A DNA stretch of 64,000 bases from Symsagittifera roscoffensis (lineage: Eukaryota; Xenacoelomorpha; Acoela; Convolutidae): NCBI RefSeq assembly GCF_963678635.1, contig NC_087065.1, positions 24,511,254 through 24,575,253 on the forward strand, read 5' to 3'. The notes under the pieces were generated by a model. That model searched no databases. It saw only the letters and a program-made list of their open reading frames with translations, and had not been told where the DNA came from. The first letter of the stretch is position 1, and every line of letters begins with the position of its first letter. Below are positions 1-11,198 of the stretch, piece by piece. The position numbers and the translations under genes were made by a program.

Positions 1-889
1 TTTGAAAAACGGTAATTTCGAAATTTTTATAATGATTTTCCCAAATTAGCCTAACTATGAAATTAGTTATGGAATTAGTTATGGTTAGTTATAGAATCTG
101 TCTGTAATTGTAAAAACAAGAAGCTCTCATCCAAATGAAACCCCAAGTAGGTTGCAGTTTTCAGGTACAATAACAAAATGCCCAGCGGTTTGAACGAGAT
201 ATTTGTTTCGGTAGCTATCAGGCAAGGTTTTTAAGTTTCAAGGCTGCCCCTCTTTCTAAAAACTAACACAACTAAAAACATTCTTAAGTAACGATGGTGA
301 CTGGTTAAAGAATTGAAGTTATTGGCGACGGGGTGCTAATAAAAGTTAAGATTTAGTGAAAATAGGGATAGATTTGTAAGGTTAATAGAAGCAATTAAAG
401 ACCAATTATCAATGTTGAGTAAAATATACCAAAACGTTTGGTTCATATGGCCAAAACTTGAGCTAGTAAAAACTTCAAAAAAGCCTCATTGTTCCAACAA
501 AGACAAATTGTCACAGTATCACAAAACTGATAGGTAGTCGCACAGTGATATGATGAAGCGCTTCCCCCGTAAATCAAGTTTGAAAATATTTTAATTAAAA
601 ATATCTTGATGTGAGAAAAAAAACGATAATATTTTTTTAAGTTTTCGGATTGATTTACAACGGAACTAGATTTTGAGCTAAATCAAATGACATTAGACAG
701 CAACTTAAATACAAGATTGTTGGTGTCAGGGCAAATCTCTGAATAATGCAACTGACCTTGATCGATTTCAATTCTATTTTTTCCTATCTTTTCTTACTAA
801 AAAACTTCTGCGCAGAAGCTATGTTTCAATTGTACCTTTTTTTCAGCCAACTAGAGGCGAAATTTATTATCTCGGTCAACATGCTTCTC

Positions 890-1140
890 AGTCGAAAAAA
901 TCCTGGGTTGAATTCAATCGAAACGATTTTTCTTGATCAATCATAGTCGAAAAGATTTTTCTTGGTCAAAAAATTTCTCGGTCCAGAAAATGCTTCGGAC
1001 CCATTCGGTCGAAACGTTTTTAATCGGTCGAACTCGGTCGAAATGTTTTTCCTCGGTCAAAAATGGTCGAAACGTTCATCCTCAGTCGAACACAGTCGAA
1101 GCATTGACAACTGGGTCCAGTCAGTCAAAACACAAATTGC
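890..1140. repeat. Degenerate GTCGAA array
   Basis: Short units around CGGTCGAAA, CAGTCGAA and GGTCAAA repeat every 10-20 bases between AT-rich spacers. No reading frame is conserved across units, so this looks like a degenerate minisatellite rather than coding sequence. It passes directly into a GTCGCA array, and a related mixture occurs at about 50390-50725. Confidence 0.75.
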
Positions 1141-1179
1141 AAGTCTTGACCCCCGATGAATGGCAACATACCTTTTTAG

Positions 1180-1436
1180 GTAGAACAATATCGCAACATA
1201 TCTTTCTTGGGTCGCGCAAAGTCGCTCAATTTACTTCCGTAACCCAAAGTGGCAATATATCCATTTTCGGTCGCAATGGTCCTTTTTGAGTCGTGCAAAG
1301 TCACGTAAAAGTTCTTTGGTCGCACAGAGGGGCAACATACCCATTTTGAGTAGCAAAGGTCGCAACATACTGATTTGGGTTGCAATGGATGTAACATACC
1401 CATTTTGAGTCGCAATGGTTGCAAAATAAGTCACCG
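1180..1436. repeat. Degenerate GTCGCA array with ~28 bp period
   Basis: Units of the type GGTCGCAA followed by CATACCCATTTTGGGT recur about every 25-30 bases (for example around 1190, 1210, 1270, 1318, 1350, 1378 and 1409). Antisense frames at 1176-1424 and 1231-1443 read the period as a repeated peptide, but this is what any near-9-codon repeat gives; I do not call a gene. Confidence 0.75.
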
Positions 1437-1496
1437 ATCTCAACTCTAGTGCCGTTCTCTAGGGAATTTGAGTGCGGGGGTTAAATGTTCTCTAGG

Positions 1497-1886
1497 CAAT
1501 TTTTGACTTTTTAATTAACCATTTTTGACAAAGTTTTTATATCAATCAAAAAATATTATTAACCTGAGTTTATTTTAAATATAAAGTTTTCACCTGTAAT
1601 CGTTTTTAGTAAAATTATGGGGCTTAAAGATTGCCATTTTGGCCAATTTGGGACATTCAATGGTCAAAAGAATCTTATTTGCCATAATTGACTTGTTAAT
1701 GGGAGCAAAATTGATCACTTGGTATTTTATATGGCGTGTAAGGGGATGATTTTCACAAAAAAATTTCAAATCTAAAAAAAATAATTTCATTTTTTTATAT
1801 TGACTTTTTTCTTTATATTACTGCTCGATAGACCTTAAAGGCAGTCGGACCATTCAGGACTTCGCCCTGATATGAGCAGTTTTCTT
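1497..1886 (-). mobile_element. Family P element fragment
   Basis: Contains the family P landmarks: the block around 'accatttttgac', the 'atatggcgtgt' block, and the conserved tail GGCAGTCGG-ACCATTCAGG-ACTTCGCCCTGA-TATGAGCAG ending near 1885. Compared with other copies the 5' end is missing or replaced by the GTCG arrays. No coding sequence; a non-autonomous element. Confidence 0.75.
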
Positions 1887-2251
1887 ATCAGTTTGTGCTC
1901 AGAATATCAAAAATGTTCAAATGATTCAGGAATTTCAACCGCGATTGGCTCGTTAAATAATCTTTTATGAAGCATGAAGAAAAATCTTTCGTCTTTTTCT
2001 TCAAAAGTTGAACAAAATCAAGCATGGCTAAAGTTCTGCTTGTAAAACGTGACTAATTTCATCTAAGTTCGCAAGAATATGTGCTCGACTTTTTGGTGAA
2101 AGCCATGGAATACATTTAGTTTTGTGTTTAGTTTATTCCGACTAATTTTTGTGAATAAAAAACCAGAAAGAGGGGTTTTCGTCCGAATAAGTTTATGCAA
2201 CTTCTCATTCATGATTGATCTTAATCTTACTATAAGATCTTATAAAAAAGT

Positions 2252-3130
2252 TTTGAAAAAAACGGTAATTTCGAAATTTTTATAATGATTTTCCAAAATT
2301 AGTCTAACTATGAAATTAGTTATGGAATTAGTTATGGTTAGTTATAGAATCTGTCTGTAATTGTAAAAACAAGAAGTTCTCATCCAAATGAAACCCCAAG
2401 TAGGTTACAGTTTTCAGGTACAATAACAAAATGCCCAGCGGTTTGAACGAGATATTTGTTTCCGTAGCTATCAGGCAAGGTTTTTAAGTTTCAAGGCTGC
2501 CCCTCTTTCTAAAAACTAACACAACTAAAAACATTCTTAAGTAACGATGGTGACTGGTTAAAGAATTGAAGTTATTGGCGACGGGGTGCTATTAAAAGTT
2601 AAGATTTAGTGAAAATAGGGATAGATTTGTAAGGTTAATAGAAGCAATTAAAGACCAATTATCAATGTTGAGTAAAATATACCAAAACGTTTGGTTCATA
2701 TATCAAAACTTGAGCTAGTAAAAACTTCAAAAAAGCCTCATTGTTCCAACAAAGACAAATTGTCACAGTATCACAAAACTGATAGGTAGTCGCACAGTGA
2801 TATGATGAAGCGCTTCCCCCGTAAATCAAGTTTGAAAATATTTTAATTAAAAATATCTTGATGTGAGAAAAAAAACGATAATATTTTTTTAAGTTTTCGG
2901 ATTGATTTACAACGGAACTAGATTTTGAGCTAAATCAAATGACATTAGACAGCAACTTAAATACAAGATTGTTGGTGTCAGGGCAAATCTCTGAATAATG
3001 CAACTGACCTTGATCGATTTCAATTCTATTTTTTCCTATCTTTTCTTACTAAAAAACTTCTGCGCAGAAGCTATGTTTCAATTGTACCTTTTTTTCAGCC
3101 AACTAGAGGCGAAATTTGTTATCTCGGTCA
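2252..3130. repeat. Tandem unit R1, copy 2 (cut by gap)
   Basis: Near-exact repeat of positions 1-878. The copy runs into the N gap just before the point where copy 1 enters its GTCGAA array, so that array probably caused the assembly break. Sequence after the gap (3331 on) does not continue copy 1. Confidence 0.9.
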
Positions 3131-3330
3131 NNNNNNNNNNNNNNNNNNNNNNNNNNNNNNNNNNNNNNNNNNNNNNNNNNNNNNNNNNNNNNNNNNNNNN
3201 NNNNNNNNNNNNNNNNNNNNNNNNNNNNNNNNNNNNNNNNNNNNNNNNNNNNNNNNNNNNNNNNNNNNNNNNNNNNNNNNNNNNNNNNNNNNNNNNNNNN
3301 NNNNNNNNNNNNNNNNNNNNNNNNNNNNNN
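3131..3330. other. Assembly gap (200 N)
   Basis: Exactly 200 N bases, probably a scaffolding gap of unknown true size. It falls at the tandem array of unit R1, so missing repeat copies are likely. Open frames running through it are meaningless. Confidence 0.99.
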
Positions 3331-4290
3331 AACCATCCTGCAAAAATCGACTAATCACAAATTCGCAAGTTACTGAAAATTAGTTTCAAAAAAATATAAA
3401 CACAACCATGATTCAAAATCTGAAGATTTGGAGGTTGAAAGATTTCGACCGAGATTTTTTTAACCTAATTTAGAGAAAACCGATGAACCAAATATAGTAC
3501 CAAAGATGTAATTCAATAGTTTTCAACTGATTTACAGGATTTCTTCTATAAAAAATTTTCAAACTAGATGTTTTCTTGTTTCCAAAATCCATACCCGAAT
3601 TCAAAGATGAAGTCAACCATGAAGTCAACCCGAAGTCAACCATTTTTTTTTTGGCATCAGATTACCATATGTTCTCTTTATTATCTCCAACAGTCCAAAA
3701 TTATTCTTTGCGATGTCATTTGCAAAACGGCACCTCAATCTTATCAACAAATGTACACCTTTTTTAATTGTTTTGCTAAAAAAAATCCCCTATATTTATA
3801 CTAACTGGCCAGAAAATGTCAATCACAAAACGACTAACTAATGTTGGCACGGTTCCATGATGTTCTCGAAAATTTTTTCTGCCTAAATTGATGATATCAG
3901 TACTCAAAACGGGATTTATTGCTGCTGTCGAAACCATTTGTGTAATCGAATAATTCTAAAAGGAATTGATTTTCATTACACAAAAGCTATTTATAAAAAA
4001 CACTAACGGTTGTTATCACTAAGACTCATAACAAATGCCGCATTTCTCTCGGTTTTATTTCTCTCGGTTTTTTGTCAAAACAATTTTTCGAGAAAATATT
4101 GGGCAGATGCGTTATAGCCAAGATACCTACCGATTATGGTAAACTTATCCAAGATTCAACTCAACTTTTGGTTATTTTAAAATGCTTTGGTTCGACAAAA
4201 TTTGGTATTGCAATGTGGAACGTTTATAATAGACTATGTAGACTATAATAGATTTATAATTTGCGAACAACCAACTGAGCTGGAATTTGA
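3331..4290. other. AT-rich sequence, no gene seen
   Basis: No conserved domain, RNA gene or long frame. A short direct repeat, three copies of GAAGTCAACC with variable spacing, lies at about 3609-3641 before a run of T. Confidence 0.6.
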
Positions 4291-4295
4291 ATTAA

Positions 4296-4750
4296 AACAG
4301 AGAAATTGGCCGAGTGCGACCTTCAATTTGGACTGTAATTTTCCAAAAGCAAAATAATGAGCGATGTGGTCGGCAAGTGACGAGTTCAAATATTTTCCAC
4401 AAATCAATGTCCTACAGAAGAATGAAATTTGATAAACCCATACCATCTGGATTAAGAAATAGCCTAGTCTCACAAGAAATCATCACATCTGAGAAACTAG
4501 AACGATAAGCGACGTGTTCGAGCAAACAAGATAAAAACAATTACAATGTTGGAAAAGATACTGGATAATTGAGGAATTAGAAGCACCAGAACAAAAACAT
4601 ACCGGCAAAAAATATTAGTTTTGTTGGCTAAATACATGAAAAATCATTGAAGACATGACGTACCTAAAATTACACCTATGATTAGTGGAAACATGGAAGA
4701 AGAGGACAAATACATGATCAATTACACACTAAAAAACCCTAAGCTCTGCA
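4296..4750 (+). pseudogene. Degraded coding-like stretch, unidentified
   Basis: Base composition is less AT-rich than its surroundings and the plus strand reads as charged, protein-like sequence broken by stops and frame changes. One open piece is 4314-4508; another ends with a stretch rich in E, D, K and M before a stop near 4763. I recognise no family; a decayed transposase or retroelement exon is one possibility, chance another. Confidence 0.25.
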
Positions 4751-4864
4751 CATTTTTGTTCTAGCCACGATGGTATCTAAAAAGTGAACTCAAAAGCTTT
4801 AAAGGCTGCATATCTCTTATGGTACATTAATAGGATATCAACAAACATCCAATCGAAAACAGAA

Positions 4865-5391
4865 ACAAGACTGCTCGTATCAGGGTGAAGCCCTGAATGT
4901 TCCGACTGCCTTTTAAGGTTTATGAAGCAGTAATGAAGCAGAAAAAATCAATGAAATAAAACAAAATGAAAAAAAAATGTTCTAAAATTTGGAATTTTTT
5001 ATGCTAATCATTCCCCCACACGCCATATAAAGTACAAAAGGATACATTTCGCTCCTTGTAACAAACCAATTATGGCAAATAAGCTTCTTTTATCCAATTC
5101 GGAACGATTTCTAAGACGGATTTACTCTCCGCTTACGCGTTAATAGCGCGAAATATATCGCGCGTTAATTGTCCCGAATTGGCAATCTTTAAACCCCCGT
5201 AACTCTACGAAAAATAATCACAGGTGAAATATCTTTTCAAATTTGAGCTCAGGACAACAATACCTTTCGAATGATTTAAAAAGATTCCGTCAAAAATGGC
5301 TAGGTAAAAAGTCGAAATTTGTCTGAAGAAAAAAAAACCCACCCCGAGCACAAATATTCCGTTACTTTTGTATCGAAAGTCGGAACAATTA
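4865..5391 (-). mobile_element. Family P element, full-length type
   Basis: Read on the plus strand it begins with the tail in reverse: GACTGCTCGTATCAGGG, a stem-loop, then TGTTCCGACTGCC. It continues with the 'CACGCCATATAAAGTAC' block, a CGCGTTAATAGCGCG-type block, and ends with AAAGTCGGAACAA. The inverted pair TGTTCCGACT / AGTCGGAACA sits near both ends, with the stem-loop outside one of them. No open frame of note. Non-autonomous. Confidence 0.8.
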
Positions 5392-5754
5392 GGACAGTCT
5401 TTGAAATGCTATGAAAGCTTAGAGTAGCTGCATAAGGATAAGTTAAGGCAAATAAATACATATAAAACTAAAAACAGCTAATTTTTTCTTGATTTGACTC
5501 AATTGAACTTTTTTTTGTTCGAACAAGTTGATCTTGAACGTGAAGCGTATTCAATAGACCACCATTTTTTGAACGACTAATATTTGCGAGAAATCATGCA
5601 TTATTATGATAGGAATAAAGAAGTTGACCGAGTTCGAGCTTCAAGTTGGACAGTAGTTTTTTCCTGAGTAACAAAAAAATTCCAAAAATATCCTCGAAAG
5701 AGTCAAGAAAGGTGTTATTCTGCGTTCACGGAAAATAAAATGACAATTTTTTTC
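5392..5754. other. AT-rich spacer, nothing recognised
   Basis: No repeat family or coding signal found between the P element and the LINE-like relic. Confidence 0.5.
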
Positions 5755-6075
5755 CCAACAAAACCGGTAATCATTTGACTAGAGCTGATTGTCACAACAT
5801 CAGGCCTTCCCAACAGTTAAAAACTTCAGTTTTGAATATCCACTAAAATCCTCCCCTAAGAAGTCTGCGAAACAACACTGATTCAAATGGCGTTTTTTAT
5901 GGCGAGTGTATCGCGTAGAATTCAACGACCAAAAACCAGCGATGAACCATCAACGAACAATCAGTGACAATTAGAGAAAATATGCATGTTCAATTTGCAG
6001 TTGATACCTGTCTGATAGTGAACCATAACCTCCAGAATTACAGCAAGAACCCCCAAAAAATAACTAGAAGGCATA
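5755..6075 (+). pseudogene. LINE reverse-transcriptase fossil, copy 1
   Basis: The plus strand at 5970-6035 encodes a short stretch reading RENMHVQFAVDT, matching RENMHALFADDT in the second relic at about 8751-8792. FADDT is the catalytic-core motif of LINE reverse transcriptases (F/YxDD box); here the first Asp has become Val. Nucleotide similarity to the 8.5-8.8 kb relic extends upstream (the GGTAATC-GATTGACT block, TTTTTATGGCGAGT) to about 5760. Frames are broken throughout. It is a dead fragment of reverse transcriptase; the clade cannot be named from this much sequence. Confidence 0.4.
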
Positions 6076-7553
6076 AATGCTTACAAATGAAAAATACTCG
6101 TCAGACTTGGAATTCAGATAAAACAGATCTTTTTTTGCTAAACTGCTTAATTATTATAGACTCAGTGTAAAAATCACGAACTTTGAGTTTCAAAATCATG
6201 CCGACATCTAGGAATTTTTTTGGTTCAATTTTTTGGCTTTGCAGTGAAGGTTTTAAAAAAATTCTGCAAAATGGCGTAAGAAGTCTTTTCACTAAATATT
6301 GTCAGAAACCTAATACTCTTAATTGTTCGAAAAAGTTTCACCAAAGTTTTTCTATTATCCTATATAAAAAAACTGAGCATTTTTTTTCAAAAACTACCAA
6401 TTTTACAATTAAACAGTATAATTAAACAAGTAAACCATGAAATCAAAGACTGTTTCACCTAGAAAATTTAATAGAGCACGTCTTTTTATAAGAAAAATTT
6501 CAAGCAGAGCTATTGGTAAGAAAATGAGTCTTCCAAATATGTCTTTTGCTTAAGAAAAAAAGAAAAGTAAGTGTTTTTTCTCTATGAATCATTCAAGCTG
6601 CATGAAAACAAAAGAACTCTACAAGTAATGGTTTTTGATCCCCGAGTTGATCAAAAAACCCAAACGGCAGATAATCAGGGGCAAAAAATTTCGTTTAAAA
6701 TGGGTTTCAGTGCGTAAGATTTTGGATTCGTCACATCTCGCAAGAAAACTGAAGAAAAAAGGAAGAAAAGTTAAAAAGAATACCTAAAAAAAACAAGATC
6801 CAAATGAAACATCACTCGTAATGTTCAGAAGTATTTTTTGCCAATCATTTTTTTCTGACAAAATATTTAATAAATAATTAATTAATTGGTGCCTAATGCA
6901 GTTTACTTTTTAGATGGTTGATTGTTTGTAAAAAGTAATTATTCCTAGACATATGTTTCATTAACCGAGAGGTTAAATGAAAGTAGCATGTTCAGATGAA
7001 AAAAAGGTTTGCTTTAAACTATCATCAATCTTTACTTTTTTACTCCGTAATTGACCTTTTGCGCATATCTGTTTAGATATACTTAAGCGATGAGTTTGAC
7101 ATAGAAGTTTGTGAAGTTTCATCTAAGGTTGCAAACAAAAGGAATTAAGATTTTAAGTCAATATTGATGGGGGAGGTTAAAATTGTTTTATTGCAACCTA
7201 GTTTAAATCAGTTTTTCAAAATTAAACAATCACCATATTACCACTGCTAGGCAAATTTTTTGGCTATGAATAACAAACGTCTTAATAGTTCATTTCTCCC
7301 TCTGGTGAAAGGTTCATTGGAGGTTAAACTTACTAAAGTAAGTAGAAAACACACAAAACGCTAGATTTGCACAAATTTTCACATACAAAAATATAATGGT
7401 TGGTTTGAGTTTTAGACTTATCAGGTAGAAATAACGAAATAAAGAATTGTATCAAAGTTTTAAATTCAAAAAAGCGCAAGACAAAATGACAATGAAGTCC
7501 AAAATGACACTGGGTTTTGATTTATGTTTAAAAATACCTTTACTCTAAATCTA
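6076..7553. other. AT-rich sequence, no gene seen
   Basis: Only short frames on either strand, without domain, cysteine pattern or repeats shared with the rest of the window. Confidence 0.55.
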
Positions 7554-7561
7554 GATTTATA

Positions 7562-7992
7562 CAGGGTTGGCAAAATGTAAGTTATAAACAAAAATAACAA
7601 ACTAACTGTAATTTATCGAAAAAAACATGTTATTTTTGTTAAATTTTTAATTAAATTAATATATCAACAAGAGTTGAGTTTCTTGAACAGAAACGCCAAC
7701 TTTCCGGCTTTCTCAACGCCGAGTTGAGCACGAAGCTTCCCATACGTTAGGTGAGATTTTTCGCTCTGTAGTTTGTCAAGTGAAACTGCAATTGGTTTGA
7801 AAATTTTTTTTTTCATCCGTTCGGGATTCGCTACAATCGTTTCGGGAAAAGCATGCAGTATAGTTGCGTTGTGTTTTTCTAAGAATTACTCATATTTCTA
7901 AGAAATAGCTAACATCACTGTTAGAAATTATAAATAACACTGTATGTTAAATTCAATGTTAAATAACAATGTTAAATAACATGCCAACCCTG
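7562..7992. mobile_element. hAT-type MITE with perfect 8-bp duplication
   Basis: Starts CAGGGTTGGCA and ends TGCCAACCCTG, an 11-bp terminal inverted repeat of hAT type. It is flanked by identical 8-bp direct repeats GATTTATA at 7554-7561 and 7993-8000, the size of duplication made by hAT transposases. At 431 bp and with no frame of note, it is non-autonomous. Inside are repeats of GTTAAATAACA/AATAACACTG near the right end and a small GC-richer block at 7690-7750. Confidence 0.9.
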
Positions 7993-8000
7993 GATTTATA

Positions 8001-8480
8001 ACTAGATATTTGTTTTCAATGAGATTTAGCAAAATTGCGATAAATCAAATCTGAGTTACGTAAGTTTGTCATTTGGTTGATATCAAAAACTAATCAACAG
8101 TTTTTTGAAGGTTGAGATTAAAAATTTAACGTTTATAAATGAGCACCACTGGATGATGATTGTAAGCAAAAAAACTGAATAATCGTATAATAAAAATACA
8201 TTAAGCAAGTTTTAGTTTGCACTTTCTGATTTCTTTCCACTTGGCGTATTAGGGTGCTATCAATAGCAAAATAGTTTTTTTTTAACAAATTCTTTTTGAA
8301 GAGATTCCAGTAACCTTTGGACTACCTCGTCGGTGTAAATCCGAGTCTCCGATTTTGAATCCGTCTGATAGTGAAAGAAGATTGGTGGAGCCAGGTTGTT
8401 AGTATGCGTGTTCTCCTTTTCATCGATGTGGTTGCTGATAATATTTTTATGCTAGTCGAGATGCATGCTAGTCAATGCCC
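8001..8480. other. No gene recognised
   Basis: AT-rich with a small frame at 8371-8556 that opens with GTG, not ATG. Its position just upstream of the LINE relic suggests it may be part of the same decayed element, but no motif shows this. Confidence 0.4.
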
Positions 8481-8489
8481 CGCCGTATT

Positions 8490-8885
8490 TTGTTTTGCAT
8501 TACTCGATCATTGGAATTTTTGGATATTTATCAAACAAAAAACGGTAATCGATTGACTGAAGCTGATTGCCAAAAGGCAAAAAAAAATTTTTTTCTTTTT
8601 TAATGTCCTTTTGAGTTCTCCTCTAGAAAGTCTGTGAAGCTACAATAAATCAAACGGCGCTTTTTATGGCGAGTAGATAACCTAGGGTTCAAGAGTAGAA
8701 AATAAGCGCTGAACCATCGTATTCTATTTCTCAGAAAAGAATCAGAGACAATGAGAGAAAATATGCATGCTCTGTTTGCTGATGATACCAGTTTGTTATA
8801 AGCAAAAAAAATTACAGAAGATTTAGCAAATTTTTTCAAAATATGGGAAGAAAACAATTGTTTTGATTCAACCAATTGAAATGTT
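8490..8885 (+). pseudogene. LINE reverse-transcriptase fossil, copy 2
   Basis: At about 8751-8792 the plus strand encodes RENMHALFADDTSLL, a good match to the LINE reverse-transcriptase YxDD region. After one stop codon it continues with a K...DLANFF.IWEENN.FDSTN..VQK.K pattern, as LINE reverse transcriptases show after that box (a Trp, then EEN, then Asn and Lys). Stops and frame breaks occur upstream and downstream. The minus-strand frame 8600-8875 is its antisense shadow. No endonuclease or 3' tail is seen. Confidence 0.5.
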
Positions 8886-10485
8886 CAAAAAATGAAATTA
8901 AAATGAAGTTGTTAATTTCAGTAATTTGCCTTTATAGTTTTAAGTTTTTTAAAATAAATTCAAGCTATGAGAAAAATCTGGCAATTAACATATTATTCTT
9001 GTTTATCAGATTGCTTCAAAATTTTCTACATTTCTCCTATTGATCTAAGCTTTCGAAGAAGTCTGGATGATTTTAAAGCTTTTCTTGGCTCATTGGCTTG
9101 AAAAGCTTTAAGGTTACATGCTCATGTTCATATGTAAATCAAAGCCTTTTTGAAAATCCATTGCTTAATTAGCTTGCTAAGACTACCTTGAACATGCTGT
9201 GAACCAATTCAGCCAATACAACAGCGTCAAAAACTTGATTAGCTCGTGTGATAGTTGTCATTTTTTGTGAACGATTTATAGTCACCTATATAATTTCAAA
9301 TATTGCAAACCATCAACACTTGAATGGCTCGCATAGAAACACTTAAGCCTTGTCAATCGACTTCTGAAATTTTTCGGAAATTCAAAACTTCCTTGATAGC
9401 TGAGGGAAGCACTAATTTTATGTAAGCTGATAAACTGTAAAGTAACCTAAAAAACTCAAAGGTTTTAAAATTGATGAAACTGTCCAGAATGAATTTGTGT
9501 CATCGCTGGCTGATAAATTTTTGCCAATCAGCTTAAGTTATGAGATAGGCCAAAAAGAATAGTTATAATAAATTGTCATGAAATATCCTAGAAAAGATCA
9601 AAGTTTTATTGCTGGCTTGGCTTAGTGCTTAGAAATTTTTCAAAGATTCATTGCTTGAATGCATAGCTAGCCACGAAATATCTAAAGTTTTGCAAAATCA
9701 TTCAAGATACAGAATAACTTGAAAATATTCAACAAAGTTCTATTGCTTGAAAAGCTTGCTCATAACAGGGTTCATTTGCGAGCCGATTGATTAATGAAGA
9801 CGGGCTTGCTAGTCTAAATTAAACACGCTCAGAAAAAAGTATCATGCCTGATTTTTTGTTGCTCATGGACACTTAGATTTTTGGAATACCGTAGAAAAAG
9901 TGTTATCATAAATCTATAATTTTAGATTAAAGTATTGACATTGGTTTGAGTCGTTAAACATTCATTCGTTGTTCAAATGTGGCTCGTTTGAGCTACACGG
10001 CTCGTGGATTCAAAACAAGTCCCGCGTTTTTTCACTGATTGCATAGATTCAAAACACAATTTTCTTGCAACCTTTCGTGCAAAATAGAAGTCATTTCCAA
10101 GTCGATTCAAAGTGAATTCAATTGTCAACAATTTTCGTACAGGTGTCGCTCGCTCGTTCTTAGTTTAAATATTATCCATCAAAATCAAAACACCATTGCT
10201 TTTACACGACCGGACCCATTATTACCAGTCTATACTCACAGACATGGAGCTGCATGTGTTTTTATTGAGCTTACTAGTTTGTGTCGCTTTGCATGGAGGA
10301 AATTAATCCATCAATCTCATAATTCAAGTGCGTTGGGTTAAATGACAAGAGACTTTTTTTGGTATTTCTGTTTGTAGTTTTTATGCTACGACTCTCCAAA
10401 AAAATGGCCAAATATTGTCCTTTGGGGTTTTTTTCTTCAAACAAATATTGACTCAAACAGCCATTTTTAAATAGCAAAGAGAACA
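8886..10485. other. No gene recognised
   Basis: 1.6 kb without a supported frame. The stretch 9050-9800 has scattered GCTTGAAAAGCTT-like motifs with loose spacing, perhaps a very old repeat. The open frame 10039-10341 has no domain and I regard it as chance. Confidence 0.45.
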
Positions 10486-11013
10486 AGACTGCTCGTATCA
10501 GGGCGAAGCCCTGAATGTTCCGACTGCCTTTTAAGGTTTATGGAGCGGTAATAACATTAAAAAATTCAATGAAATAAAACAAAATGAAAAAAAAAATTTC
10601 TAAAATTTGAAATTTTTTACAAAAATCATCCCCACACACGCCATATAAAGTACAAAAGGATAGATTTCGCTCCTTGTAAGAAACCAATTATGGCAAATAG
10701 GCTTCTTTTGACCAATTTGGAACGATTTCTGGATTAACTCTCCGCTTACGCGTTAATAACGCGAAATATATCGCGCGTTAATTGTCCCAAATTGGCCAAA
10801 ATGGCAATCTTTAAACCCCCGTAACTTTACGAAAAATGATCACAGGTGAAGTATCTTTTCAAATTTAAGCTCAGGACAACAATACCTTTTGAATGATATT
10901 AAAAAAATTCCGTCAAAAATGGCTAGTTAAAAAGTCGAAATTTGTCTGAAGAAAAAAAAAACCCCACCCCGAGCACAAATATTCCGTTACTTTCGTATCG
11001 AAAGTCGGAACAA
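10486..11013 (-). mobile_element. Family P element, full-length type
   Basis: Closely matches the copy at 4865-5391 from its tail (GACTGCTCGTATCAGGGCG, stem CAGGGC-gaa-GCCCTG) to AAAGTCGGAACAA. The subterminal inverted pair and the internal ACGCGTTAATAACGCG block are intact. 528 bp, no coding. Confidence 0.85.
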
Positions 11014-11198
11014 CAAGAGTTATGACTTTTTACCCCTCCCCCGCACACAAACACACAAGTTATAATTACCATTTTTATAGTTGTTTTTAGTGAAATAATG
11101 GCTAAATATTAAGTGATGTTAGGATGTGAGATGAAATGAGAAAGAGCCAATTGTTTTTGTGCCGTCCGAAGAATATTGATCCCCTGAGGTCAAACATA

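Larger units (their letters stand above)
1..2251. repeat. Tandem unit R1, copy 1 (2.25 kb)
   Basis: The first ~878 bases recur almost unchanged from 2252, an offset of 2252 bases, differing by single substitutions and small indels. The unit holds an AT-rich leader, a GTCGAA/GTCGCA array (about 890-1435), a family P fragment (1497-1885) and about 370 bases with no recognisable feature. Open frames inside it (for example 746-946) are short, recur only because the DNA is duplicated, and show no domain. I see no gene. The near identity means recent tandem duplication or an assembly duplication of two haplotypes. Confidence 0.9.

Noticed and set aside
1176-1443. Repetitive peptides on the minus strand of the GTCGCA array
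   Set aside because: Product of a near-27-base period; no start context or conserved unit.
3103-3376. Frames with long X runs
   Set aside because: They are artefacts of the N gap.
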